From positions 1-13,737 of the forward strand of contig JACQYJ010000168.1 in assembly GCA_016208525.1 (NCBI GenBank): a stretch of 13,737 bases of DNA, in the 5' to 3' direction. The stretch is from Deltaproteobacteria bacterium (GTDB lineage Bacteria > Desulfobacterota > JAENJC01). The first letter of the stretch is position 1. Each line of letters begins with the position of its first letter. Positions 1 to 7,674 of this stretch are shown here, piece after piece. The position numbers and the translations under genes were made by a program. The notes under the pieces are model-generated. The model was not told the DNA's origin and made no database searches. It saw nothing but the letters and a program-made list of their open reading frames with translations.

Positions 1-1
1 G

Positions 2-394
2 CAGTTCGTGAGTGAGTCAGTTGATACCCGACACTCTCTTGTCATGGATGCAGATCAGGAACACGGAGGGAGAAATTCGGGTTTTCGTCCCATGCACCTT
101 CTCCTCGTTGCCTTGGGGGGCTGTACCGGGATGGATGTCATCTCCATCATGAAGAAAAAAAGGCAGGAGGTGACCGCCCTGACTATCAATATAGGCGGAG
201 AAAGACAGGACATTGAATATCCTCATGTCTATACCAGGATCTCTGTGGAATATGTGTTTAAGGGTAATAAGCTGTCTGAACCAGCGGTTCTGCGGGCAGT
301 AAAGCTCTCAGAGGAAAAGTATTGCTCGGTAATGGCAACACTAAGGCCTCTTGCAAAGATAGAGGTAAGGTGGAGGATATTGGAGGGTAGTTAG
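2..394 (+). CDS. OsmC/Ohr-family protein, 5' end cut by window
   Basis: OsmC-family proteins are small homodimeric thiol-dependent peroxidases or related redox proteins of the cytoplasm. The reading frame is open to the left edge. Residues Gln-Phe before the GTG at position 8 continue the usual family N-terminus (a QFV-type strand), so the true start probably lies upstream and the GTG codon at 8 is an internal valine. Counting from 8, the two family cysteines are present: Cys39 in the GGCTGMDV motif and Cys106 in KYCSVMATL, with the GRNSGFRPM loop before the first. This resembles the YhfA-like branch more than Ohr. The exact substrate cannot be told. The gene ends tail-to-tail with the response regulator, sharing four bases (391-394). 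Confidence 0.85.
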   Translation, partial: QFVSESVDTRHSLVMDADQEHGGRNSGFRPMHLLLVALGGCTGMDVISIMKKKRQEVTALTINIGGERQDIEYPHVYTRISVEYVFKGNKLSEPAVLRAVKLSEEKYCSVMATLRPLAKIEVRWRILEGS

Positions 395-756
395 ATTGTT
401 CTGATCCTGTTCAATAGATATTCCGCGTCATAAGGTTTCCGGATGAAGCCAAAAAAGCCATCATCGCAGAAGCGGGTTATGGTCTCTTCGTTATTGTAGC
501 CGCTGACCAGGATAACCTTTACGTCGTTTCTAATCTTTTTCATTTCCCGTAATACCTCTTTCCCATCCATATCCGGCATAATCAGGTCTATTAATACAAC
601 CTTTATCTTGTCTGTATTCTCACGAAAAATATCAACCCCTTTGCGGCCGCCGTTGGCCGTAAGGACGGAAAAACCACACCCCTCCAGCATCATTTTGGTT
701 ACAGAAAGGATATCGTCATCATCATCAATCAGCAGCAAAGCCTCCTTGCCGTTCAT
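391..756 (-). CDS. Stand-alone receiver-domain response regulator (CheY-like)
   Basis: A 121-residue single receiver domain with no output domain, expected to be phosphorylated by an unlinked histidine kinase and to act through protein contact. The acidic pocket is a run of Asp at 11-15, the phospho-acceptor is Asp57 in VLIDLIMPDMDG, the switch residue is Ser85 in VILVSGY, and the conserved Lys is Lys107 in IRKP. The frame stays open to 825, but ATG 756 is chosen: it has an AAGGGG ribosome site at good spacing on the minus strand, and a promoter at 797-825 would lie inside the longer version. No kinase gene is in the window. The partner and output are unknown. Confidence 0.9.
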   Translation of the reverse strand: MNGKEALLLIDDDDDILSVTKMMLEGCGFSVLTANGGRKGVDIFRENTDKIKVVLIDLIMPDMDGKEVLREMKKIRNDVKVILVSGYNNEETITRFCDDGFFGFIRKPYDAEYLLNRIRTI

Positions 757-796
757 ATCACTTACCCCTTGTCTCTGTAAAAAAATTACTGAGAAG

Positions 797-825
797 ATTA
801 TAAAGGCAATTTTAAACAAATTCAA
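797..825 (-). promoter_or_regulatory. Sigma70-type promoter for the response regulator
   Basis: Read on the minus strand, TTGAAT (820-825) and a perfect TATAAT (797-802) are separated by 17 bases. Transcription would start near 790, giving a leader of about 34 bases before ATG 756. The spacing and the perfect -10 box are seen directly; activity is inferred. Confidence 0.65.
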
Positions 826-838
826 GTTTTTTGGTAGT

Positions 839-983
839 AAATTTGATGGTCTCGTAAAAAGTCTTTTCTGTGGTTCGACAAGCTCACCACGAACGGAATA
901 AAGTCAATGATTTCAACCAGACCACCGTTCGCCCTGAGCTTGTCGAAGGGTGATTTTGGACTTTTTACGAGTGCATCAAATTT
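839..983. repeat. Palindromic element, outer end type A, inner type 1
   Basis: The outer arms 839-863 and 959-983 are inverted repeats with two mismatches and contain CTCGTAAAAAGTC. Inside them a second palindrome has arms 874-896 and 925-947 (TTCGACAAGCTCA...), with three mismatches in 23. A 135-bp core (844-978) recurs inverted at 12499-12633 with three differences by my count. There is no coding capacity. It sits between the divergently read response regulator and acsE, where the acsE promoter would be expected. It looks like a MITE- or REP-like non-autonomous element; no matching transposase is in the window. Confidence 0.85.
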
Positions 984-1016
984 TGCCGAAAAAAATTATC
1001 TTGGAAGGAGTATTTG

Positions 1017-1808
1017 ATGATTATTATCGGTGAAAGAATCAGTGTCATTGCCAAGAAGGTGAGGGAGGCAATGGCTGCCAGGGACCCCAAGCCGCTTCAG
1101 GAACTGGCCAGGACGCAGTTTGAAAAGGGCGCCAATTATATTGATGTCAGCATTGGCCCTGCAGAGGATGACGGCCCTCAGTTGATGGACTGGGCGGTAA
1201 AGGTGATACAGGAAGTGGTGCCTGTCCCTTTATGCCTTGATACAACCAACAAGGCCGCCATGATAGCAGGTCTTAAGGCCCATAACAACAAGTGGGGAAG
1301 GGCGCTCATTAATTCGGCGTCAGGCGAGGAGGAGAGGCTCAACAATATGATGCCGCTGGCAGGCGAGTACAATGCGGAGATCATAGCGCTTACCCTTACG
1401 GAAAAGGGAATCCCTGCCCTGGCTGAAGAGAGGTGCGAGGTTGCGGCAAACATTATGGGCAAGGCAATGGAGTGCGGCGTGCCTATGGAGGACATCTGGC
1501 TTGACCCGCTTATCCTGCCGCTCCCCTTTCAGCAGGATAAGTGCAAGGAGTCGATCAGGGCCATAAGGCTCTTCAGGGAGTTGAACGACCCGCCGATGAA
1601 GACCACTGTCGGTCTTTCCAATATCGCGAACGGCGCTCCCAAGGAATTGAAGGGGATTATAACAAGAAACTTCCTTGTCCTTCTCATGTACGAGGGTCTA
1701 TATTCAGCTATTGCGGACCCCAATGACAAGGAATTTATGGATACGATGAAGACAGTTGAAGTGCTTATGGAAAAGAGGCTTTATGCCCATTCTTATTTAG
1801 AGATGTAG
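1017..1808 (+). CDS. acsE: Methyl-H4folate:corrinoid/Fe-S protein methyltransferase
   Basis: Cytoplasmic enzyme of the Wood-Ljungdahl pathway that moves the methyl group of 5-methyltetrahydrofolate to Co(I) of the corrinoid iron-sulfur protein. The 263-residue product is the normal length for this pterin-binding TIM barrel. It begins with the family's IIIGERI strand and keeps Asp75 in CLDTTN, Asn99 in ALINSAS, Asp163 in WLDPLILP and Asn202 in GLSNIAN. These line up with the pterin-binding and proton-donating residues of the Moorella enzyme (Asp75, Asn96, Asp160, Asn199), as recalled from the literature. ATG 1017 is preferred over the adjacent TTG 1014 because GGAAGGAG at 1003-1010 is ideally spaced. 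It is the first gene of acsE-acsD-acsC; the ribosome site of acsD overlaps its stop. Confidence 0.95.
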   Translation: MIIIGERISVIAKKVREAMAARDPKPLQELARTQFEKGANYIDVSIGPAEDDGPQLMDWAVKVIQEVVPVPLCLDTTNKAAMIAGLKAHNNKWGRALINSASGEEERLNNMMPLAGEYNAEIIALTLTEKGIPALAEERCEVAANIMGKAMECGVPMEDIWLDPLILPLPFQQDKCKESIRAIRLFRELNDPPMKTTVGLSNIANGAPKELKGIITRNFLVLLMYEGLYSAIADPNDKEFMDTMKTVEVLMEKRLYAHSYLEM

Positions 1809-1816
1809 GAGGAACC

Positions 1817-2758
1817 ATGCCTTTTGTGATACCTAAAGATACATACGCAGGTAAAGTAAACGCCCTGACCTTTGGTTCAGGGGACAAAGCAGTTACAGTC
1901 GGGGGAGAGAACGGTCTGCCGTTCCTTTCATTTGAGTGCAGCATCCCAAACAGGCCTTTAATTGCCCTGGAGATCCAGGATGTTGCCCCATCGGACTGGC
2001 CTGATACTGTGCGGAAGGTCTATGACGGCGTAAGTGATTCCCCTGCCAAATGGGCCAGGTTCTGCCAGGATTCCCTCGGGGCAAAGATAGTAGCGCTTAG
2101 ACTGACAGGGACCCATCCCGACAGAGAGAACAGGTCGCCTGAAGATGCTGTGAAGACAGTAACAGAGGTGCTGTCCGCAATAGACGTCCCTGTAATGATT
2201 CTGGGGAGCGGACACATAGAAAAGGACTCTCAGGTCTTGAAGGCAGCGGCTGAAGCGGCTAAAGGTAAGGAATGCATCCTCGGGAAGGCCCAGGAGGAGA
2301 ACTACAAAACCATAGTTACAGCGGCCATAGCAAGCAACCACAAGCTTATTGCCATGAGCCAGCTCGATGTGAACCTTGCAAAGCAGCTGAACATCCTTAT
2401 TACCCAGATGGGGTTCAATAAGGACAATATCATAATGGACCCGATGTCCTCGGCCCTTGGATACGGCATCGAATATACATACTCAGTAATGGAGAGGATC
2501 AGGCAGGCTGCCCTTGTTCAAAACGACCCGATGATGCAGACGCCGCTCTTGTGCGACATAGGTCCAAACGTATGGAAGACAAAAGAGAGCGCTGCCCCGG
2601 AGTCCGAGCTCCCTGAATGGGGCGCACTTACGGAGAGGGGAATTGTCTGGGAATCTGTTACTGCCTCAACCATGATCATGGCGGGTTGCAACCTCCTTGT
2701 GATGAGGCATCCAAAGGCGATAGAGACTGTAAATAGATTGATAGGCGAATTGATGTAA
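1817..2758 (+). CDS. acsD: Corrinoid/Fe-S protein small subunit (CODH/ACS delta)
   Basis: Small subunit of the corrinoid iron-sulfur protein, which carries the methyl group from AcsE to acetyl-CoA synthase. At 313 residues it is close to the usual 310-325. It shows the family TIM-barrel segments VGGENGLPF (28-36), NRPLIALEIQDV (45-56), GYGIEY (215-220) and the C-terminal LLVMRHPKAIE. It lacks a cysteine cluster, as expected: in this heterodimer the cluster and cobalamin attachment belong mainly to AcsC. The AGGAGG site at 1807-1812 overlaps the acsE stop codon, and only 8 bases separate the genes, so they are surely cotranscribed and probably translationally coupled. Confidence 0.95.
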   Translation: MPFVIPKDTYAGKVNALTFGSGDKAVTVGGENGLPFLSFECSIPNRPLIALEIQDVAPSDWPDTVRKVYDGVSDSPAKWARFCQDSLGAKIVALRLTGTHPDRENRSPEDAVKTVTEVLSAIDVPVMILGSGHIEKDSQVLKAAAEAAKGKECILGKAQEENYKTIVTAAIASNHKLIAMSQLDVNLAKQLNILITQMGFNKDNIIMDPMSSALGYGIEYTYSVMERIRQAALVQNDPMMQTPLLCDIGPNVWKTKESAAPESELPEWGALTERGIVWESVTASTMIMAGCNLLVMRHPKAIETVNRLIGELM

Positions 2759-2763
2759 TTTTT

Positions 2764-2792
2764 GTAGGGGCGGGTTTCAAACCCGCCCCTAC
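2764..2792. repeat. Perfect 14-bp palindrome in the acsD-acsC gap
   Basis: GTAGGGGCGGGTTT (2764-2777) and its exact reverse complement (2779-2792) flank a single base. The RNA would form a very stable GC-rich hairpin. There is no T-run after it, so it is not a classical terminator. It lies 5 bases after the acsD stop and ends about 10 bases before the acsC ribosome site. It resembles dispersed intergenic palindromes seen in many bacterial genomes. It could act as a processing or stability element inside the acs transcript. Confidence 0.8.
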
Positions 2793-2816
2793 CGCATTTA
2801 AAAGGAGAAGATAATT

Positions 2817-4154
2817 ATGGCCCTGTCCGGTGTAGAGATATTTAAGCACCTCCCTAAAACGAACTGTAAGAAGTGCGGTTACCCGACCTGTCTGGCCTTT
2901 GCCATGAAACTGGCGGCATTGCAGGAAAGCACCGATAAATGCCCTGACCTGTCTGAAGAGGCGAAGAAATTTTTGGGCGCTGCGGCTGAGCCTCCCATAA
3001 GGGGTATCACCCTCGGGGGGAGAGGAGTAAAGGTCGGTGAAGAGACTGTACTCTTCAGACATGAGAAAAAATTCGTAAAGCCATGCCCGATAGCTTTGAA
3101 CATAAAGGACACTGAGGGCGCAGATGCTATTACAAAGCACATAGCTGATGTCAACTCTTCCGAGATAGACAAGGTCGGCCAGATGCTCAGGGTGGACCTG
3201 GTCTGCGTTACTGACGAATCAGGCGACCCTGCCAGGTTTGCAGCTGTTGTAAAGCAGGTGGCTGACGGCGCCTCAAATGCCGGTCTTATTCTTAACTCTT
3301 CCAGGCCAGCCTCCATAGAGGCAGCTATCGCACATTGCGCCAGCAAGAAGCCTCTCGTTTATGGCGCCAACGCCGAAAACCTTGATGCAATGGTGAAGAT
3401 TGCCAGGGAAAAGAATGTTGCCTTAGGCATTTATGCCAAGGGTCTTGATGCCCTCTCAGACCTTTCCGAAAAGGTAAAGGGTATGGGTGTTACGGATATA
3501 GCGCTTGACTCAGGCGCAAGGACAGCAAAGGAGATGGTTGAAGAGTACACAATGATAAGGAGGGCAGCCCTAAAGAAGTCTTTCAAGCCCCTTGGATTCC
3601 CGGTAATCTCCTTCGTCGGCAGGGACGACTCCCTTTTGGAGGCTGCAGTAGCATCAATCGGCATCATGAAATACGCATCCATAATAGTTGTGAACAGCAT
3701 AGAGAAGTGGAAGACCCTCGCCCTTCTTACTTTGAGGCAGAACATATACACAGACCCGCAGGTCCCTATGCAGGTCGAGCAGAAGATATACAGGATAGGA
3801 GATGCCAACGAGAACTCCCCTCTTCTGGTCACAACCAATTTCTCCCTTACCTACTTTATTGTAAGGGGAGAGATTGAGAACAGCAAGGTTCCATGCTGGC
3901 TGGCCATCATGAATGTGGAAGGGCTTTCAGTCCTTACTGCATGGGCCGCAGGCAAGTTCGTGGCAGGCTCCATATCCAACTTTATTAAGGAAAGCGAGGC
4001 CCCCAAGCTTGTCGCAAAGAAGGAGCTTATACTCCCAGGGTATGTCTCAGTCCTTTCCGGCTCCCTTGAAGATAAGCTGGGCGAGGGATGGAAGGTTGTG
4101 GTTGGTCCGAGAGAGGCGAACCAGCTCCCGGCCTTTTTAAAAGCAAGGGCTTAG
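2817..4154 (+). CDS. acsC: Corrinoid/Fe-S protein large subunit (CODH/ACS gamma)
   Basis: Large subunit of the corrinoid iron-sulfur protein. It carries the cobamide that is methylated by AcsE and demethylated by acetyl-CoA synthase, and a low-potential [4Fe-4S] cluster that keeps cobalt reduced. The 445-residue product matches the family length. The N-terminal cluster motif is complete: Cys17-X2-Cys20-X4-Cys25-X16-Cys42. A TIM-barrel middle and a C-terminal cobamide-binding domain (roughly 325-445) follow by family comparison. ATG 2817 has GGAG at 2804-2807. A strong palindrome separates it from acsD. Genes for CODH/ACS (acsA, acsB) and nickel insertion do not follow: a repeat-filled gap and mlaF do. 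Confidence 0.95.
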   Translation: MALSGVEIFKHLPKTNCKKCGYPTCLAFAMKLAALQESTDKCPDLSEEAKKFLGAAAEPPIRGITLGGRGVKVGEETVLFRHEKKFVKPCPIALNIKDTEGADAITKHIADVNSSEIDKVGQMLRVDLVCVTDESGDPARFAAVVKQVADGASNAGLILNSSRPASIEAAIAHCASKKPLVYGANAENLDAMVKIAREKNVALGIYAKGLDALSDLSEKVKGMGVTDIALDSGARTAKEMVEEYTMIRRAALKKSFKPLGFPVISFVGRDDSLLEAAVASIGIMKYASIIVVNSIEKWKTLALLTLRQNIYTDPQVPMQVEQKIYRIGDANENSPLLVTTNFSLTYFIVRGEIENSKVPCWLAIMNVEGLSVLTAWAAGKFVAGSISNFIKESEAPKLVAKKELILPGYVSVLSGSLEDKLGEGWKVVVGPREANQLPAFLKARA

Positions 4155-4172
4155 TAATTCAACTATACACAA

Positions 4173-4382
4173 GAGCCTCTTGCAAAAGTCCTTAACCACA
4201 GAGGACACCGAGAAAAGATGAGAGGCACAGAGGACAAAATTATAATATTTAAGAAAAACCTCTGTGTTTCTCTGATTAATCTCTGTGAACTCTGTGGTTC
4301 AAATAGTTTTGGAGAACACAGAGAAGAAAAGGGTTTTAAAAGGTTTTTATACTCAAAATTTATCTCTGTGGCTCTGTGGTTC
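4173..4382. repeat. Composite repeat in the acsC-mlaF gap
   Basis: The gap 4155-4506 has no gene. It opens with GAGCCTCTTGCAAAAGTCC (4173-4191), the type B outer end that is complete at both sides of the copy at 7504-7632; here no matching right end is visible. Next comes AACCACAGAGG (4194-4204), with inverted partners ending in CTCTGTGGTT at 4290-4299 and again at 4372-4381. Many CACAGAG/CTCTGTG units lie between. It appears to be a one-ended or eroded type B element with a different inner palindrome and a duplicated right arm. Confidence 0.7.
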
Positions 4383-4471
4383 GATTGCAGGATTTAGGAT
4401 TTATTGGATTTACATAGTTACTACGGTGTATAAATATTGAAAGCAAGAGATTTTCTAATACAAGAAGTGCA

Positions 4472-4477
4472 TATAAT
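4472..4477 (+). promoter_or_regulatory. Possible -10 box upstream of mlaF
   Basis: A perfect TATAAT lies 30 bases before the mlaF start. No convincing -35 box is found at 16-18 bases upstream, so the call rests on the -10 box and its position only. Confidence 0.3.
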
Positions 4478-4506
4478 AGAGGGCTAAGACCAGTTGAGCC
4501 TTGATA

Positions 4507-5286
4507 ATGACTGAACTCTACGAACCAATGATAAAGGTAGTTGACCTGTACAAGGCCTTCGGGCCAAAGAAGGTGCTCCAGGGCGCAAACCTTGAGATCC
4601 ATAAGGGCGAGAGCATGGTTGTCCTCGGCGGCAGCGGGACAGGGAAGAGTGTGCTTATCAAGTGCATCATCGGCATCCTGACGGCAGATGCGGGTCAGGT
4701 CTACGTGGCAGGCAAAGAAGTCATTTCCATGAATGAGTCTCAGCTTAACGTGATAAGGAAGAGGTTCGGGATGCTCTTTCAGGGAGGGGCCCTGTTTGAC
4801 TCACTTTCCGTATGGGAAAACGTTGGTTTCGGTCTGAAGCAGCATACAAGGCTGTCTGATAAGGAGATAAAGGAGAGGGCTGTTGAGAAGCTCAAGCTTG
4901 TCGGCCTTTTTAATGTGGAAAACCTGAGGACAACCGAGCTCTCAGGCGGGATGATGAAGAGGGTGAGCCTGGCACGGGCCATCTGCATGGAGCCTGAGAT
5001 CCTTCTTTATGACGAACCCACCACCGGGCTTGACCCTATCATGGCAGATGTGATAAATGAACTTATCATTCATCTGAAAAAAACTATTAAGGTCACATCC
5101 ATTGCTATAACCCACGACATGGTCAGCGCCTACAAGATTGCGGACAAGATCGCCATGCTGTACAAGGGGAAGATAATAGAGGTCGGGACTCCGGACGAGA
5201 TTCGAGGCTCAAAGAATGAGGTTGTGCAGCAGTTCATACACGGAAGGGCTGAAGGACCGATAACTGCGGAGAACGGGGAAAAATAG
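4507..5286 (+). CDS. mlaF: MlaF-type ABC transporter ATP-binding protein
   Basis: Cytoplasmic ATPase of an Mla/MCE lipid transporter, which would power phospholipid movement between inner membrane and periplasm. From ATG 4507 (259 residues): Walker A GGSGTGKS (41-48), the Q-loop segment FQGGALFDSLSVWENV (91-106) that is typical of MlaF rather than generic importers, signature LSGGM (145-149), Walker B ILLYDEP (165-171) and the H-loop His203 in ITHDM. The start is uncertain: TTG 4501, ATG 4507 and ATG 4528 are all in frame and none has a strong ribosome site. mlaD follows after 97 bases. The MlaE permease gene, which usually precedes mlaF, is absent here; acsC and repeats lie upstream instead. 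Confidence 0.9.
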   Translation: MTELYEPMIKVVDLYKAFGPKKVLQGANLEIHKGESMVVLGGSGTGKSVLIKCIIGILTADAGQVYVAGKEVISMNESQLNVIRKRFGMLFQGGALFDSLSVWENVGFGLKQHTRLSDKEIKERAVEKLKLVGLFNVENLRTTELSGGMMKRVSLARAICMEPEILLYDEPTTGLDPIMADVINELIIHLKKTIKVTSIAITHDMVSAYKIADKIAMLYKGKIIEVGTPDEIRGSKNEVVQQFIHGRAEGPITAENGEK

Positions 5287-5370
5287 GGATGAGGGTTGAG
5301 GGCTGAATGATGAATCAGAAAATATCACGGTTCTGTTTTAAATTCATCCCTCATCCTTTATCCTTCATCC
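5287..5370. repeat. Imperfect inverted repeat between mlaF and mlaD
   Basis: Arms 5287-5315 and 5342-5370 match at 22 of 29 positions. Both are built from GGATGA/TCATCC-like units. The element starts immediately after the mlaF stop and ends just before the mlaD ribosome site. It is probably another dispersed palindrome; it could also modulate expression between the two genes. Confidence 0.55.
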
Positions 5371-5383
5371 TTTTGGAGGAAGT

Positions 5384-6901
5384 TTGAGTCAGGTAACCAC
5401 AGAGGCAAAGGTCGGGATATTCGTCGTCGCAGGTATTGCCATACTTACATACATGACACTTACCATTGGCCAGTATAAGTTCGGGAAGGAAAAGGGATAC
5501 CCCCTCAAGGTAAGATTCAAGTCCATGGCTGGTGTGGATCTGAAATCCCCGGTCAAGATAGCCGGCGTTGATATAGGAAAGGTCGAGGAGATACACCTTG
5601 ATAAAGACAATACAGCTGAACTGACCCTGAGGATAGCAGACGAAGTGGTTATCCCTGATGACTCTGAGGCTGTTGTCAGAGGAACCGGGTTGATGGGCGA
5701 GAAGCATATAGAGATTATCCCGGGCTCACGTCATGCTAATAAAATGAGGGCCGGACAGGAGATACTTCGCACTAAAACACCTACTGATATGGACCAGCTG
5801 TTCTCCCAGCTTTCCGATGTCATATTGGATATAAAAGGGGTGACCTCTTCACTTAACAAGGTATTGGGCGGCGAAGAAGGCGCTGAGTCGCTGAGGGCTA
5901 TTATAAGCAACATCCGGGATGTCACTGAAAACTTGAACAGGGCCTTTGCAGACAACTACCTGGGGAGGACAATACAGAACTTTGAGGCATTCAGTCAGGA
6001 CATGAAGGATATATCCGGGCGGAACAGGGAGGCGCTCAGCGAGACGGTAGCAAACCTGGAGGAATTTTCCAGGGTGCTCAGGGAGAGGACGCCTGAGATA
6101 TCTGAGAGCCTGAGGGTAGCGGCGGACAACCTTTCCGAGATCCTCAGAGAGAACAGGGGGAACCTGAAGGATACGGTGGAGAACATAAAGGTTGCATCAG
6201 GGAAGCTCCAGGATACCCTGGACTCCATCACCAATGTATCAAAGAAGATAGAGAAGGGAGAAGGGACCATAGGTAAGCTCATTAATGACGAAACGACTTA
6301 CGAGAAGCTCAACAGCACCCTGACAGGCCTTGACAAGTACTTCTCCAAGGTGCTGTCGTTCAAGTTCTTTATAGACTACAGGGGAGAGTTTCTGACAGAA
6401 AGGCAGGAGACCAAAAGTTATCTGACTCTGAAGATGCAGCCAACTCCTGACAAATATTACCTCCTTGGAATAGTGTCCGATCCTGACGGTTACAGGACGA
6501 CCTCAGACACCCTGACTACTACATCCCCCGGTGGGACAGTAGCCATCCATGAGGAGAGGACAACAGACGACAGACTTAAGATCAATGCCCAGATAGCAAA
6601 GAGGTACTATGACCTTACTGTAAGGGGTGGAATACTTGAATCGACCGGAGGGGCAGGAGCGGACTACCATCTATTCAAGGACAAGGTAAAGCTCTCATTT
6701 GACGCATGGGATTTCAACAGGAAGCCTACCCCGCGCCTAAAGGCATCGGCAAGTTACGACTTTTTCAAACACCTCTTCCTTGTTGCAGGCGGAGACGACC
6801 TTTCCAGCAAAGAGAGACGCTCTTTCTTTGCGGGAGGCGGCATAAAATTTGAAGATGATGACTTAAAATACATAATCGGCAATGTGCCGAAGATGAACTA
6901 A
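5384..6901 (+). CDS. mlaD: MCE-domain protein (MlaD-like) with beta-rich C-terminus
   Basis: Periplasmic lipid-binding MCE protein anchored in the inner membrane, the likely partner of the upstream MlaF. One N-terminal membrane helix (about 9-28) precedes the MCE domain (about 38-116, with PVKIAGVDIGKVEEI and GLMGEKHIEI). A long helical region (about 135-315) follows, with the GEGTIGKLINDE motif common in this branch. The last 190 residues are rich in alternating hydrophobic and polar strands (YYLLGIVSDP, KLSFDAWDF, FFAGGGIKF), like an outer-membrane beta barrel. At 505 residues it is far longer than E. coli MlaD (183). The start is TTG: GGAGGA at 5375-5380 lies just before it and no ATG is nearby. 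Confidence 0.88.
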   Translation: MSQVTTEAKVGIFVVAGIAILTYMTLTIGQYKFGKEKGYPLKVRFKSMAGVDLKSPVKIAGVDIGKVEEIHLDKDNTAELTLRIADEVVIPDDSEAVVRGTGLMGEKHIEIIPGSRHANKMRAGQEILRTKTPTDMDQLFSQLSDVILDIKGVTSSLNKVLGGEEGAESLRAIISNIRDVTENLNRAFADNYLGRTIQNFEAFSQDMKDISGRNREALSETVANLEEFSRVLRERTPEISESLRVAADNLSEILRENRGNLKDTVENIKVASGKLQDTLDSITNVSKKIEKGEGTIGKLINDETTYEKLNSTLTGLDKYFSKVLSFKFFIDYRGEFLTERQETKSYLTLKMQPTPDKYYLLGIVSDPDGYRTTSDTLTTTSPGGTVAIHEERTTDDRLKINAQIAKRYYDLTVRGGILESTGGAGADYHLFKDKVKLSFDAWDFNRKPTPRLKASASYDFFKHLFLVAGGDDLSSKERRSFFAGGGIKFEDDDLKYIIGNVPKMN

Positions 6902-6949
6902 GGGCAAGTTGCTTTCAGACATGTAATTATGGCTAATATGAAAGCTTGC

Positions 6950-6979
6950 TTGGCATTATACCCGGACTACAATTAGTAT
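6950..6979 (+). promoter_or_regulatory. Possible sigma70 promoter for the diiron protein gene
   Basis: TTGGCA (6950-6955) and TAGTAT (6974-6979) are separated by 18 bases and lie 33 bases before the start codon. The match is moderate and function is inferred. Confidence 0.4.
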
Positions 6980-7011
6980 TAATTAAATACGAAAGGGTGT
7001 AAGGGGGTTTT

Positions 7012-7488
7012 ATGTCAGTAGCTTTTTCAGGCAAGGAAGTGCTGGAGATTGCCATCCAGATAGAAAAAAACGGCTTCACCTTTTATTCCCATGCAGCACA
7101 GAAGGTTACAGACAATAAAGTCAGAGAGCTTATTGAATGGCTGGCCCAGGAGGAAAAGAGCCATATAGGCAGGTTTGAAAACATTCTTTCTTCTTTCAAC
7201 CCTCAAGAACTCGATATGAGTCCGGCGGAGTTTGAGGAGTATTCCCTTTACCTGAAGGCCCTGGCAGATGCCAGGGTATTTACCTCTGAGCTTAAGGCCA
7301 GGGAAGCGACCATGTTGATAAAAACCGAAATAGATGCCATAGACATTGCCATCGGCTTCGAGAAAGACTCCCTCCTCTTCCTTCACTGGATAAAGATGAT
7401 GGTAAAAGGGAGTGATGCGGTCATTGTGGAGAAACTCCAGAGGGAAGAAATGCTGCATCTTAAGAAGTTGGTTGAACTCAAGAGATAG
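7012..7488 (+). CDS. Rubrerythrin-like ferritin-fold diiron protein
   Basis: A 158-residue four-helix ferritin-like protein that probably binds two irons; relatives reduce hydrogen peroxide in anaerobes. The metal ligands form two repeated sets: Glu18, Glu48 and His51 (EEKSH), then Glu117 and Glu146 with His149 (EEMLH). There is no rubredoxin-type cysteine domain, so it is a short rubrerythrin-like form that would need a separate electron donor. ATG 7012 has AAGGGGG at 7001-7007. It stands alone between mlaD and a repeat, with its own promoter candidate. The real substrate is not known; peroxide defence is an inference from the family and the anaerobic setting. Confidence 0.85.
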   Translation: MSVAFSGKEVLEIAIQIEKNGFTFYSHAAQKVTDNKVRELIEWLAQEEKSHIGRFENILSSFNPQELDMSPAEFEEYSLYLKALADARVFTSELKAREATMLIKTEIDAIDIAIGFEKDSLLFLHWIKMMVKGSDAVIVEKLQREEMLHLKKLVELKR

Positions 7489-7497
7489 ATATCAGTG

Positions 7498-7637
7498 TCA
7501 GATGAGCCTCTTGCAAAACTATCTTTTGTAGTTCGACAGGCGCCACGAACGGGGAAAAGTCAATGATTTCAACACTGCCACCGTCCACCCTGAGCTTGTC
7601 GAAGGGTAATTTCGGACTTTTGCAAGAGGCTCAGATG
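7498..7637. repeat. Palindromic element, outer end type B, inner type 1
   Basis: The outer arms GAGCCTCTTGCAAAA (7504-7518) and their reverse complement (7618-7632) are perfect. The inner arms at 7532-7552 and 7581-7603 are a diverged form of the TTCGACAAGCTCA palindrome seen at 874-947 and 12530-12603. TCAGATG is present at both borders (7498-7504 and 7631-7637), which could be a target duplication. The element fills the gap between the diiron protein gene and purH. Confidence 0.8.
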
Positions 7638-7674
7638 TCAGAAATTAGATGCTCACTAATTTAAGGAGGAAACA

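Noticed and set aside
757..825. Longer start for the response regulator with a hydrophobic N-terminus
   Set aside because: It looks like a membrane segment, but it overlaps a well-spaced promoter, and receiver domains start near the ATG at 756, which has its own AAGGGG site.
608..901. Plus-strand frame of 97 residues opposite the response regulator
   Set aside because: It is a shadow of the regulator and runs into the palindromic element; it has no ribosome site or recognisable motif.
2676..3140. Minus-strand frame of 154 residues across the acsD-acsC junction
   Set aside because: It reads through the palindrome and the antisense of two well-supported acs genes; there is no family resemblance.
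6951..6966. Sigma54-like TGGCAT before the diiron protein gene
   Set aside because: The -12 TTGC part is missing at the required spacing; only the first half matches.
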